A stretch of DNA of 17,014 nt, from positions 1-17,014 of the forward strand of contig CAKUDW010000017.1 of assembly GCA_934645275.1 (NCBI GenBank), written 5' to 3'. Each line of letters opens with the position of its first letter. Positions within the stretch are counted from its first letter, which is position 1. The position numbers and the translations under genes were made by a program. Positions 7,696 through 14,416 of this stretch are shown piece by piece. This DNA comes from an uncultured Clostridia bacterium (GTDB lineage: Bacteria > Bacillota_A > Clostridia > Christensenellales > Aristaeellaceae). The notes under the pieces were generated by a model that worked only from the letters and a program-made list of their open reading frames with translations, was not told where the DNA came from and did not search any database.

Positions 7696-9312
7696 GTGAA
7701 AAAGAACAGAATGCTGTCGCTTCTCCTGGCTTTGGCGCTCGTGCTGAGCCTGGTTTCCTGCGCCTTCGCAGAAGAGACGCACTATCCGGATGCGACCGAC
7801 AATCCCAGCGTAACGGCGTATATTTCCGACGCGCCGAACGGCTTCCCGGTAACTGCCGTGCCCGATACGCTTACCGTTGCCCAGGGTGGCGAGCCCATTG
7901 GCCTGTATCCGCAGGAGGGCAACCAGATGCCGGCGATTATCGCCTATCATCCGCTGTATGAAACCCTGCTCGTGTACAATAACTTCACCAATGAAATCGA
8001 GTGCGGTCTGGCGGAAAGCTACGAAATGATCGACGACAAGACCATCCGCATCCATCTGCGCCAGGGCGTGCTCTGCCATGCCGGCTATGAGATGACCGCG
8101 GAGGACGTGCTCTGGACGGCGCAGAAGGGCGCGGCCAGCGCCGTTGCGAACTACCTCTGGGGCGTGTTCGACGTCGATAACTTCGTCATTCAGGACAAGT
8201 ACACCATCGATATGAAGACCAAGGACGTGCTTGGCCCGCTGCTGATCTATCTGTGCGATACCTCCACCGGCTATATCGTAAACAAGCAGGCCTACGAAGA
8301 GCAGAGCCCCGAGGACTATGCCCGTAACCCCACCGGCGGCACTGGCTCCTACAAGTTCAAGGAGTGGATCGCCGGCGACCGCATCACCTATGAGGCGTTT
8401 GACGGTTACTGGGGTGAGCAGCCCTACTTCAAGAATCTCGTTATCCGCAACATCGCCGACGACGCGACCCGCGCCATGGCGCTGGAAAACGGCGAGGTAG
8501 ACGTGGTTTACGGCGTGGATCCGAACAGCTATCAGACGCTGATCGATTCTCCGTTGGTCAACCTGATCACCTGCCCCAGCTATCAGATGATTCACCTGGG
8601 CCTGAACAACAACTTCGAGCCCTTCTCCAAGAAGGAAGTGCGCCAGGCCATCCGCTGCGCGCTGGATCTGGACAACATCGTGCGTCTGGCCTTCAACGGC
8701 TATGCCGACGTGGCCGACGGCCCTTGGCCGAACGCCATCACCAGCTACTATCCGGCGACCGGCGACGAGGTATTCAGCTATGATCCCGAGCGCGCGAAGG
8801 AACTGCTGGCCGAGGGCGGCTATCCGGACGGCTTCGAGTTCGACCTGTGGGTGGCCGATACCACCGCGTGGGTGCAGATGGCCGAAATGATTCAGAACGG
8901 TCTGGCCAATGTTGGCATCACCTGTAATGTGACCGTTATGGACCAGAACACCTTGCTGGCCGAGCGCCCGAAGGGAGACTATCAGGCCTATATCGCCCGT
9001 ATTTCCACCTCCTCTAACGACGCCGACTGGTTCCGTTTCAGGTGGCTCTCTACCGGTGGCTACGAGCAGAACATCGTGCAGTATAAGAATGCCGACGTCG
9101 ACGAGTGGCTCACCGAGGCTCAGACCTCTCTGGACGAAGAGAAGCGCATCGAGCTGTATCAGAAGGTCATTCACCAGTGGCGCTTGGATATGCCTTGGAT
9201 CAGCCTGGCATGCCCGCTGATGGCCTACGGCGTCCGCTCCACGCTGATGGGCGTTGAACCCCATCCGTATGGCAGCATGGATCTGCGCTATATCCGCCCG
9301 ATCAGCGAATAA
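7696..9312 (+). CDS. Peptide ABC transporter solute-binding protein (SBP family 5, DppA/OppA-like)
   Basis: This 538-residue extracytoplasmic receptor captures the ligand for the transporter encoded just upstream. Residues 1-25 form an export signal. LVSC (19-22) fits a lipobox, so C22 may carry lipid, but AFA-EE right after it would also suit signal peptidase I. Family 5 features include YETLLVYN (88-95), GLAESYEMIDDKTIRIHLRQGV (104-125, quoted by its pattern LAESYE and LRQGV), HAGYEMTAEDV (128-138), a central GTGSYKFKEW and YDPERAKELLAEGGYPDGF. Start GTG 7696 follows GAGAGGGA at good distance; ATG 7711 is an alternative but would shorten the basic N-region. A 62-base gap separates it from dppF, so it may also have independent expression. 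Binding proteins are usually needed in excess over the channel. Confidence 0.94.
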   Translation: MKKNRMLSLLLALALVLSLVSCAFAEETHYPDATDNPSVTAYISDAPNGFPVTAVPDTLTVAQGGEPIGLYPQEGNQMPAIIAYHPLYETLLVYNNFTNEIECGLAESYEMIDDKTIRIHLRQGVLCHAGYEMTAEDVLWTAQKGAASAVANYLWGVFDVDNFVIQDKYTIDMKTKDVLGPLLIYLCDTSTGYIVNKQAYEEQSPEDYARNPTGGTGSYKFKEWIAGDRITYEAFDGYWGEQPYFKNLVIRNIADDATRAMALENGEVDVVYGVDPNSYQTLIDSPLVNLITCPSYQMIHLGLNNNFEPFSKKEVRQAIRCALDLDNIVRLAFNGYADVADGPWPNAITSYYPATGDEVFSYDPERAKELLAEGGYPDGFEFDLWVADTTAWVQMAEMIQNGLANVGITCNVTVMDQNTLLAERPKGDYQAYIARISTSSNDADWFRFRWLSTGGYEQNIVQYKNADVDEWLTEAQTSLDEEKRIELYQKVIHQWRLDMPWISLACPLMAYGVRSTLMGVEPHPYGSMDLRYIRPISE

Positions 9313-9348
9313 TTGTAACCACAATAAACCATCAACCCAATAAACCGC

Positions 9349-9384
9349 GCGCCTGCCGCCGGAGGCTTTCTCCGGCGGGGGCGC
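9349..9384 (+). promoter_or_regulatory. Large intercistronic hairpin after the solute-binding protein gene
   Basis: CCGCCGGAG (9356-9364) pairs with CTCCGGCGG (9370-9378) around GCTTT. The stem is extended across a small internal loop by GCGCC (9349-9353) and GGCGC (9380-9384). No T-run follows; the next genes' RBS comes directly after. It may protect the 3' end of the binding-protein message or lower expression of the downstream genes. Confidence 0.65.
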
Positions 9385-9406
9385 CCCTTATGGAGGAAAA
9401 AAAGTC

Positions 9407-10681
9407 ATGATTAAGGGAAGACTCAGCGCCAAGGCCGCGGGCGATAAAATTCGTGTGTATTTCATGCAGCGCGGCAGCAATGAAGAAGATACCAACGTAC
9501 CGGTAAAGGTGTATCGCCGCCCTGCAGATGAAATCAATTTCAGCACGGGTATGTGCGGCGACGCGCCCGGCGCCTGGACCGAGTATATCGACAACCAGAA
9601 ATTGGACGACCCGCGCGTATCCCTGGTTTTCGAAGGCAAGCTGCCCCATGAAAACTCCTTCTGCAGCTATATGGATACGGACGTCGCCTATGGCCATACC
9701 TACATGTACTGGGTGGTTTCCGACCAGGTAGGCGAAAAGATGATGATTGGCCCCGTGGCCTGCAAGCTGCGCGATCCCGAGGTCTGGTGGAGCTACGATC
9801 GCTCCGTGGCCGAAATGAAGAAGCTGGCCGCCGAGTATCCGGATACGGTGAAGATGGCCCAGTATGGCGCCAGCACGCGCCATCGCCCGATTTACGGCCT
9901 GAAGATTGGCTCCGGCGAAAAGACGATGGTGCTCGCAGGCGCGATTCACGCCAGCGAACCCGGCCCCGAGCTGCTCACCCGTGCGCTGCACTTCATCCTG
10001 TCCGAGCATGCGGAACTGCTCGATAAGATCAGCTTGGCCGTGATGCCTGAGGTCAACGTGGACGTGCGTGAGGAGACCATCGAGGGCGAACCCTTCTACC
10101 TGCGCAAGAATCCCAACGGCGTGGATTTGAACCGAAACTTCGACTGGCACTGGAAGCAGGAATACGTTTACGGCTACGACAATTCCGATCCCGACGCCAG
10201 CACCTACCACGGCCCTTATGCCGCCAGCGAGTGCGAGACGCAGGCCGCGGTGAACTTCGTCAAGTCCGTTGAAAATGTTGTGGCCGTGCTGGTGTACGAT
10301 TCCAGCTCCGTCATCACCGAGGACTGGCTGCTGATGGATTCCTTCCCCGGCGACGATGACTACGATTATAACAACGAAATTGCCAATATTTATTCGCAGG
10401 CCTTCCGCGCGGATCATCCTGGCTGCGGCACCTTTACCGCCGCGCCGATGCACTATCCGATCGCGGAAATGGAGTGCTTCGCAGGCACTGGCCAGCCCCA
10501 CGGCACCTTCGAGGGCTGGGCGCATGAAACCTACGGCGTGCCCGCCTACTCGCTGCAGTCTGCCGGTTCCGAAGAGGGCCGCTGCAACAGCGACGATCAG
10601 GTTTCCCGCGAGCTGCTGGACAAATGGTCCCGCCGCCATGCCTGGGCGCTGATTGCGCTGATGGAGCGCTTCGCCGGCTGA
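9407..10681 (+). CDS. M14-family zinc carboxypeptidase-like protein with altered active site
   Basis: This 424-residue protein has no export signal and is probably cytoplasmic. Residues 1-123 look like a beta-sandwich of fibronectin type III style (DTDVAYGHTYMYWVVSDQVG). Residues 126-424 match the M14 carboxypeptidase fold: zinc motif HASE (H181, E184), arginine in LRKN (R233), NPNGVDLNRNF (N242, R243), and the late motif GTFEGWAHETYGVPAYSLQ. Two catalytic positions differ. At the third zinc ligand (His196 of carboxypeptidase A, in an I-H-S-Y context) the sequence has Y-D-S-S with D298. At the general base (Glu270, in F-E-L or T-I-E) it has S-L-Q with Q384. The enzyme is therefore either inactive as a peptidase or uses altered chemistry. 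GGAGG precedes ATG 9407. Its place after the peptide receptor suggests the imported ligand as partner. Confidence 0.88.
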   Translation: MIKGRLSAKAAGDKIRVYFMQRGSNEEDTNVPVKVYRRPADEINFSTGMCGDAPGAWTEYIDNQKLDDPRVSLVFEGKLPHENSFCSYMDTDVAYGHTYMYWVVSDQVGEKMMIGPVACKLRDPEVWWSYDRSVAEMKKLAAEYPDTVKMAQYGASTRHRPIYGLKIGSGEKTMVLAGAIHASEPGPELLTRALHFILSEHAELLDKISLAVMPEVNVDVREETIEGEPFYLRKNPNGVDLNRNFDWHWKQEYVYGYDNSDPDASTYHGPYAASECETQAAVNFVKSVENVVAVLVYDSSSVITEDWLLMDSFPGDDDYDYNNEIANIYSQAFRADHPGCGTFTAAPMHYPIAEMECFAGTGQPHGTFEGWAHETYGVPAYSLQSAGSEEGRCNSDDQVSRELLDKWSRRHAWALIALMERFAG

Positions 10682-10699
10682 AGATATTTATAAATATCT
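10682..10699. promoter_or_regulatory. 18-bp perfect AT-rich palindrome between the two peptidase-like genes
   Basis: AGATATTTATAAATATCT starts on the base after the stop codon of the M14-like gene and is fully self-complementary. It could be a protein-binding operator inside the operon or an RNA hairpin that stabilises the upstream message. It is not followed by a T-run. Confidence 0.55.
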
Positions 10700-10715
10700 A
10701 TACCAAACGCAGGGG

Positions 10716-10739
10716 GCGCGGAGGAATATTTCCCCGCGC
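10716..10739 (+). promoter_or_regulatory. Intercistronic hairpin before the M19-like gene
   Basis: GCGCGG (10716-10721) pairs with CCGCGC (10734-10739) around a 12-base loop. It lies about 20 bases upstream of the RBS of the M19-like gene. It is weaker than the hairpin at 9349-9384 and its role is unknown. Confidence 0.45.
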
Positions 10740-10766
10740 ACCTGAATATATGGGGAGGAAATCTAC

Positions 10767-11885
10767 ATGGATTGCAACCAGAAAAAGGCCGTTTATGACA
10801 TCGTGATGAACTACTGGATCAACGACGATCCCGATCTGAAGGCACAGGCGCTGGCCTGGAACGCCGAGGCCTCCGACGAAGCGCGCAAGGTGCATTCCGA
10901 GTGCGAAATCGTGGATGGCTGCTGCTTCTATCTGGAAAACTACAACTGGCAGCTCGAGCAGTCCAAGGCAGCCTGCCTGAACCTGACCATTCCTTCGGTG
11001 TTCGATCCCTCCGCAGGCGGCGCGATCAAGGAAACCGCCGACATGCTGGCCGTGGTCAATGCCGATCCGGAGCACTTCATCAACATTCTCACCGTGGATG
11101 ATATCTACGAAGCGCATCGTTCCGGCCGCATCGGCGTGCTGCTGGGCGCACAGAGCTGCGACTTCATGCTCGGCCGCAATGTGGAAGCCATGGCGCAGGT
11201 ATTCTCCCGTATCGGCTTCCGCATCATGCAGATTGGTTATAACACGCGCTCCTTCGCCGCCGACGGCTGTGCTACCGGTACCGACGCGGGCATCACCAAG
11301 CAGGGCAAGGCGCTGATTCGCGCCATGGAAAACAACGGCATTACCGTCGATCTGGCGCATGTGGGCCGCCTTTCCACGCTGGAAGCGATGGATATGGCCG
11401 AGAAGCCGATGATCTTCAGCCACACCAATCCGCGCGCGCTGTTCGATCATTATCGCAATATCACTGACGAGCAGATCAAGAAGTGCGCTTCCATCGGCGG
11501 CGTGATGGGCGCGTGCGCCTATGCGCCGATCCTGTTCGACGGAGAGCATGTGCCCACCATCGACCGCTTCGTCGATTCCATCTGCTACTACGCCGATCTG
11601 GTGGGCGTGGATCACGTGGGCATTGGCCTCGATTCCGACGCGCAGCCCGGCGCATACGTGCATCACGATGCGCACAACCTGGCCCGCAATTCCAGCCCGG
11701 CGTTCGAAGCCAGCTATCTGGCAGGCAAGGGTAAGATTAGCGCCAACACCGACGGTATACTCAGCCTGGCCAATCACCTGAACATTGTGGACAAGCTGCT
11801 TCGCCGCGGCTTCAGCGCCGAAGAGGTCAAGAAGATCATGGGCGGCAACTTCATCCGCGTGTTCGAGCAGACATGGAAGAAGTAA
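10767..11885 (+). CDS. M19-family (membrane/renal dipeptidase-like) protein lacking one metal site
   Basis: This 372-residue protein has the order of M19 dipeptidase motifs and no signal peptide, so it is probably cytoplasmic. Retained features: DLAHVG (H198), PMIFSHTNPRAL (H219) and HVGIGLDSD (D289), plus the C-terminal EEVKKIMGGNFIRVFE. Changed features: the N-terminal DGHND motif of dipeptidases (His20 and Asp22 in human DPEP1) is D-G-C-C-F (residues 50-54), and the bridging Glu125 (usual GVEGGH) is Gln in GAQSCD (Q129). A binuclear zinc site therefore cannot form in the usual way; one metal bound by the two histidines remains possible. Active family members cleave dipeptides, including ones with D-residues. 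GGGAGG stands before ATG 10767, and the gene ends the operon. It may belong to an existing divergent M19 subgroup of unknown activity. Confidence 0.88.
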   Translation: MDCNQKKAVYDIVMNYWINDDPDLKAQALAWNAEASDEARKVHSECEIVDGCCFYLENYNWQLEQSKAACLNLTIPSVFDPSAGGAIKETADMLAVVNADPEHFINILTVDDIYEAHRSGRIGVLLGAQSCDFMLGRNVEAMAQVFSRIGFRIMQIGYNTRSFAADGCATGTDAGITKQGKALIRAMENNGITVDLAHVGRLSTLEAMDMAEKPMIFSHTNPRALFDHYRNITDEQIKKCASIGGVMGACAYAPILFDGEHVPTIDRFVDSICYYADLVGVDHVGIGLDSDAQPGAYVHHDAHNLARNSSPAFEASYLAGKGKISANTDGILSLANHLNIVDKLLRRGFSAEEVKKIMGGNFIRVFEQTWKK

Positions 11886-11912
11886 AAAAGAAAAATAAGA
11901 ATCTGAACGAAC

Positions 11913-11942
11913 GGCCCGGTGCTCCGAAACGAGCGCCGGGTC
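11913..11942 (+). terminator. Probable terminator of the peptide operon
   Basis: CCCGGTGCTC (11915-11924) pairs with GAGCGCCGGG (11931-11940), with one G-T wobble, around CGAAAC. Two further pairs (11913-11914 with 11941-11942) extend it. The tail ATTTG is short in T, so termination may be partial. Confidence 0.65.
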
Positions 11943-11955
11943 ATTTGTCGAAGAT

Positions 11956-11984
11956 TTGACTTCTTTGCGCCCTTCTTCTATAAT
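11956..11984 (+). promoter_or_regulatory. Promoter of the flavin reductase gene
   Basis: TTGACT (11956-11961, 5/6) and a perfect TATAAT (11979-11984) are separated by 17 bases. Transcription would start near 11991, 40 bases before the start codon at 12031. This separates the gene from the peptide operon and excludes the in-frame TTG at 11956 as a start. Confidence 0.85.
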
Positions 11985-12030
11985 GACGTTGGGAAGCATA
12001 GGTATTTTTAGAAAAGAGAGGGTGCGCTTC

Positions 12031-12657
12031 ATGAAAAAGCTGAAGGTATTGATGCTCAACGGCAGCCCGCGCGCAAACGGGAACACGGCGCTTGCGCTGC
12101 GCGAAATGGAGAAGATATTTGCCGAAAGCGGCGTGGAGGTCGAAACGGTCGCCGTGGGCAATCGGGATATTCGCGGCTGTATCGCCTGCAATTCCTGCGG
12201 TAAAACGGGTAAGTGCGTGTTCGACGATCTGGTGAACGAGCTTGCCCCGAAGTTTGAGGCCGCGGACGCGCTGGTAGTTGCTAGCCCCGTCTATTATGCT
12301 TCGGCAAACGCCACGCTGATCGCGTGCCTGGATCGACTGTTTTACAGCACGTCCTTCGATAAGACGATGAAGGTCGGCGCAAGTGTGGTTTGTGCCCGCC
12401 GCGGCGGCTGTTCCGCCACCTTTGATGAATTGAATAAGTACTTTACCATCTCCGGCATGCCCATCGCATCCAGCCGCTACTGGAACAGCATCCATGGCCG
12501 CATGCCCGGTGAAGCGGAGCAGGACGCAGAGGGCAGGCAGACCATGCGCGTGCTCGCTCGCAACATGGTGTTCCTGATGAAGAGTATCGCGTTGGGCCGG
12601 GAACAATTCGGCCTGCCCGAGAAGGAAACGCCCATCGCTACGCACTTTATTCGCTGA
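12031..12657 (+). CDS. NAD(P)H-dependent flavin reductase / iron-sulfur flavoprotein (flavodoxin-like fold)
   Basis: This 208-residue cytoplasmic protein begins KKLKVLMLNGSPRANGNTAL. Its GSPR-x-x-GNT phosphate loop (residues 11-19) binds FMN in the NADPH-dependent FMN reductase family. A compact cysteine cluster, C50-x2-C53-x2-C56-x5-C62, follows and matches the spacing of the [4Fe-4S]-binding motif of archaeal Isf-type flavoproteins. SPVYYASANA (85-94) is the second FMN-contact loop. It probably transfers electrons between NAD(P)H, flavin and an unknown acceptor; quinone or disulfide stress defence is possible but not shown. ATG 12031 is chosen for the AGAGGG site upstream and because the promoter lies inside any longer reading frame. 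It is expressed alone and ends in a strong hairpin. Confidence 0.9.
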   Translation: MKKLKVLMLNGSPRANGNTALALREMEKIFAESGVEVETVAVGNRDIRGCIACNSCGKTGKCVFDDLVNELAPKFEAADALVVASPVYYASANATLIACLDRLFYSTSFDKTMKVGASVVCARRGGCSATFDELNKYFTISGMPIASSRYWNSIHGRMPGEAEQDAEGRQTMRVLARNMVFLMKSIALGREQFGLPEKETPIATHFIR

Positions 12658-12668
12658 TGTGTGAAAGT

Positions 12669-12696
12669 AAACGCCCCGGCGCAAGCCGGGGCGTTT
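12669..12696. terminator. Terminator of the flavin reductase gene (repeat copy 1)
   Basis: AAACGCCCCGGC (12669-12680) pairs perfectly with GCCGGGGCGTTT (12685-12696) around GCAA. The A/T ends let it act in both directions. It is identical, apart from one loop base, to the hairpin at 13090-13117. Confidence 0.88.
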
Positions 12697-13089
12697 CAAT
12701 CCACTGACAAACCCCGCAAACGCAGAAATTTCCTGAACGACTCCTGACGAAACTGAAATTTCTGCTTGTTTCGTCAACGCGGACTGCAAAATCGGTTACA
12801 TACGTTGAAGCAGTCGCGCCACTGCAGCGTTCTGCAGGCGCGACCAGCCCGCACTGGAATCTGAAAGATTCGCGGAAGGCGGCAAACCTTGTTGGTTTGC
12901 CGGTCGGCTTTTAGCCGACTGCCGACGGTCGAATCCAATGGATTCGAGCGCGGCACCGGCGCTGCCGGAAACGGCGCTTTGCGCCGGTTTCGGTGCGTAT
13001 TATGTATGCGCCCTCATTTGCAGCCCGTGTTTCCTTGCCTTGCAGGGTTTTTCAGCGTCTGGCAGTCTGTTGACTTTGTCAACATCCTG
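12697..13089. other. Gene-free array of consecutive stem-loops in a convergent gap
   Basis: This region between convergent genes has no credible reading frame but many inverted repeats in series. They are: 12722-12732/12755-12765 (11 bp), the competing 12746-12753/12768-12775 (8 bp), 12782-12787/12810-12815 (6 bp), 12813-12827/12832-12844 (7+6 bp with a bulge), 12857-12862/12866-12871 (6 bp), 12880-12888/12894-12902 (9 bp), 12903-12909/12913-12919 (7 bp), 12920-12936/12940-12955 (5+8 bp), 12972-12977/12981-12986 inside CACCG/CGGTG (12954-12958/12991-12995), and 13069-13074/13078-13083 (6 bp). I found no convincing promoter. It may encode a structured RNA, be a palindromic repeat cluster, or be the remains of a small mobile element. 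Confidence 0.6.
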
Positions 13090-13123
13090 AAACGCCCCGG
13101 CGTAAGCCGGGGCGTTTGCTTTT
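13090..13123. terminator. Bidirectional terminator hairpin (repeat copy 2)
   Basis: AAACGCCCCGGC (13090-13101) pairs with GCCGGGGCGTTT (13106-13117) around GTAA and is followed by GCTTTT on the plus strand. On the minus strand it lies 30 bases after the stop of the diguanylate cyclase gene and can serve as its terminator. Confidence 0.85.
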
Positions 13124-13146
13124 GCGTTGCGGGCCGCAGTCCGTCT

Positions 13147-14310
13147 TTACTTTGTTCGCCGCTCGGGGGCGCGCTTTTCGCGCTTGGCGCGGTAGAGCTC
13201 CACATCCGCCGCGCGAATCAGATCCGGTACTGATTCCCGGCCTGGAGCTACCAGCGCGCGCCCGATGCTGACTGAGAGTTTGAACGGCGCATCGGCTTCG
13301 CGGTTTGATATTTCCAGCGCCTCGCGAATGCTCAGACACACCCAGTCGATCTGCATTTCATCTTCGGCCTCGCCAGCGATGATGAATTCGTCGCCGCCGT
13401 AGCGGCCGATGATGAAGTCGCGCGGTACGGATACCTTCAGCACGTTCGCCAGCCGTACCAGCGCCGCGTCGCCCTCCAGATGCCCGTAATGGTCGTTGAT
13501 GTTCTTGAAATCGTCGATATCCAACATCAGCACGCACAGCCGCTTGCCGGGCGAGCTCACGCCCAGCTTGCGTGAAATGTAGCGCAGCACCTGTTCGCGG
13601 TTGCTGATCTGCGTGAGCGTATCGATGGTAATGCGCGCTTCCTGACTCGCGTCGAACACGAACAGCGCCGCAATGGTCAGCGCCGCGCACTGCACGGGAA
13701 TATTATAGCCGATTAGCACCTGCGCCGGTACCGACAGCGACGGCAGCAGCGCGAATCCGGCGATGGAGGCCAGTTCCCTGCGCTGCACGTAATAGTTCTT
13801 ATCCAGCGCCTTAATCAGTGCCTTGATCGATGTGAAAAACAGGTACGAAGCGCTCACGGTTACCTGTACCGGGTGTAGCGGCCCACGATGATACACGTTC
13901 GCAGCGTCCACGCTGAAGATCCAGCCCGTGGCGGGCGAGAGCAGTATCATGACGCTGAGCAGCAGCGCCGGTATACCCGAAAGCAGACAGCCGCGCAAAT
14001 CCCGGGTCAGCGGTGATTTTTGCGTGCGCTCCGAATAAATGAACCACAGATAAGCGCCCAGCCCCAGAAAGAAGAAGTAGCTACAATTGCAGATATAGCT
14101 CAGCGTTCGCGCGTCCGCACTCGGCTCGGCCTGCACCAGCCGCCAGCCCGCGTCGCTCAGGTTCACCATGGCCAGGCAGCCCACCAGTCCGCGGAATATG
14201 CGCGGCAATACCTGCCTGTCCGTCCGGCAGAGCAGACGGATTAATATGTAGCCCAATATGGCGAAGCACATCAGGTTGATTTCCAGATACAATGCGTCTG
14301 ACTGACTCAT
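13147..14310 (-). CDS. Membrane-bound diguanylate cyclase (GGDEF domain)
   Basis: This 387-residue protein makes the second messenger c-di-GMP from two GTP. Residues 10-220 form a membrane sensor of about five to seven helices that I cannot match to a named domain. The GGDEF domain starts at the conserved DTLTQISNR (230-238) and has LDIDDFKNINDHYGH (264-278, metal-binding D264 or D266) and an intact active-site GGDEF (305-309). The inhibitory I-site RxxD, expected at 296-299, reads P-R-D-F and is absent, so product feedback through that site is unlikely. ATG 14310 is supported by GAAAGGA upstream. A longer frame back to 14493 would run through the leader and promoter. The gene is divergent from ruvC and has a 140-base leader. 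Confidence 0.92.
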   Translation of the reverse strand: MSQSDALYLEINLMCFAILGYILIRLLCRTDRQVLPRIFRGLVGCLAMVNLSDAGWRLVQAEPSADARTLSYICNCSYFFFLGLGAYLWFIYSERTQKSPLTRDLRGCLLSGIPALLLSVMILLSPATGWIFSVDAANVYHRGPLHPVQVTVSASYLFFTSIKALIKALDKNYYVQRRELASIAGFALLPSLSVPAQVLIGYNIPVQCAALTIAALFVFDASQEARITIDTLTQISNREQVLRYISRKLGVSSPGKRLCVLMLDIDDFKNINDHYGHLEGDAALVRLANVLKVSVPRDFIIGRYGGDEFIIAGEAEDEMQIDWVCLSIREALEISNREADAPFKLSVSIGRALVAPGRESVPDLIRAADVELYRAKREKRAPERRTK

Positions 14311-14347
14311 TTTTTTCCTTTCAGCTCTAATTATTGAAAAAGATATA

Positions 14348-14416
14348 TTACAGGTGTAACGAACACCGGGGCGCCGCGATAGCTCCGCGGTGGGGAGGCC
14401 TTCGGCGCGCCCGTAA
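14348..14416 (-). promoter_or_regulatory. Foldable structured leader of the diguanylate cyclase gene
   Basis: The minus-strand leader can form a junction. A closing helix TTAC/GTAA (14413-14416 with 14348-14351) encloses two arms. Arm one starts with GGGCG/CGCCC (14408-14412 with 14369-14373) and carries a small GCC-GAA-GGC hairpin (14398-14406) and CCGCG/CGCGG (14386-14390 with 14374-14378; seven-base loop). Arm two is GGTGT/ACACC (14363-14367 with 14353-14357). I do not recognise a known riboswitch class; the conserved bases of c-di-GMP-I aptamers are not seen. Confidence 0.5.

Noticed and set aside
7690..9324. Long open frame on the minus strand opposite the solute-binding protein gene; similar antisense frames at 9332-10639, 10698-12191, 2407-3387 and 4650-5696
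   Set aside because: They mirror clear family genes on the other strand, contain no recognisable domain, are rich in His/Arg/Ala as expected for shadow frames in GC-biased codons, and have no RBS or promoter.
12889..13233. Small plus-strand reading frame across the hairpin array
   Set aside because: It is composed largely of translated palindromes, has no RBS, and runs over the terminator and into the opposing cyclase gene.
14348..14416. c-di-GMP-I (GEMM) riboswitch before the diguanylate cyclase gene
   Set aside because: The conserved bases of that aptamer (GNRA loop with receptor, GGACGCAAAGCCUCC-like core) are not present; only the general presence of a foldable leader is supported.
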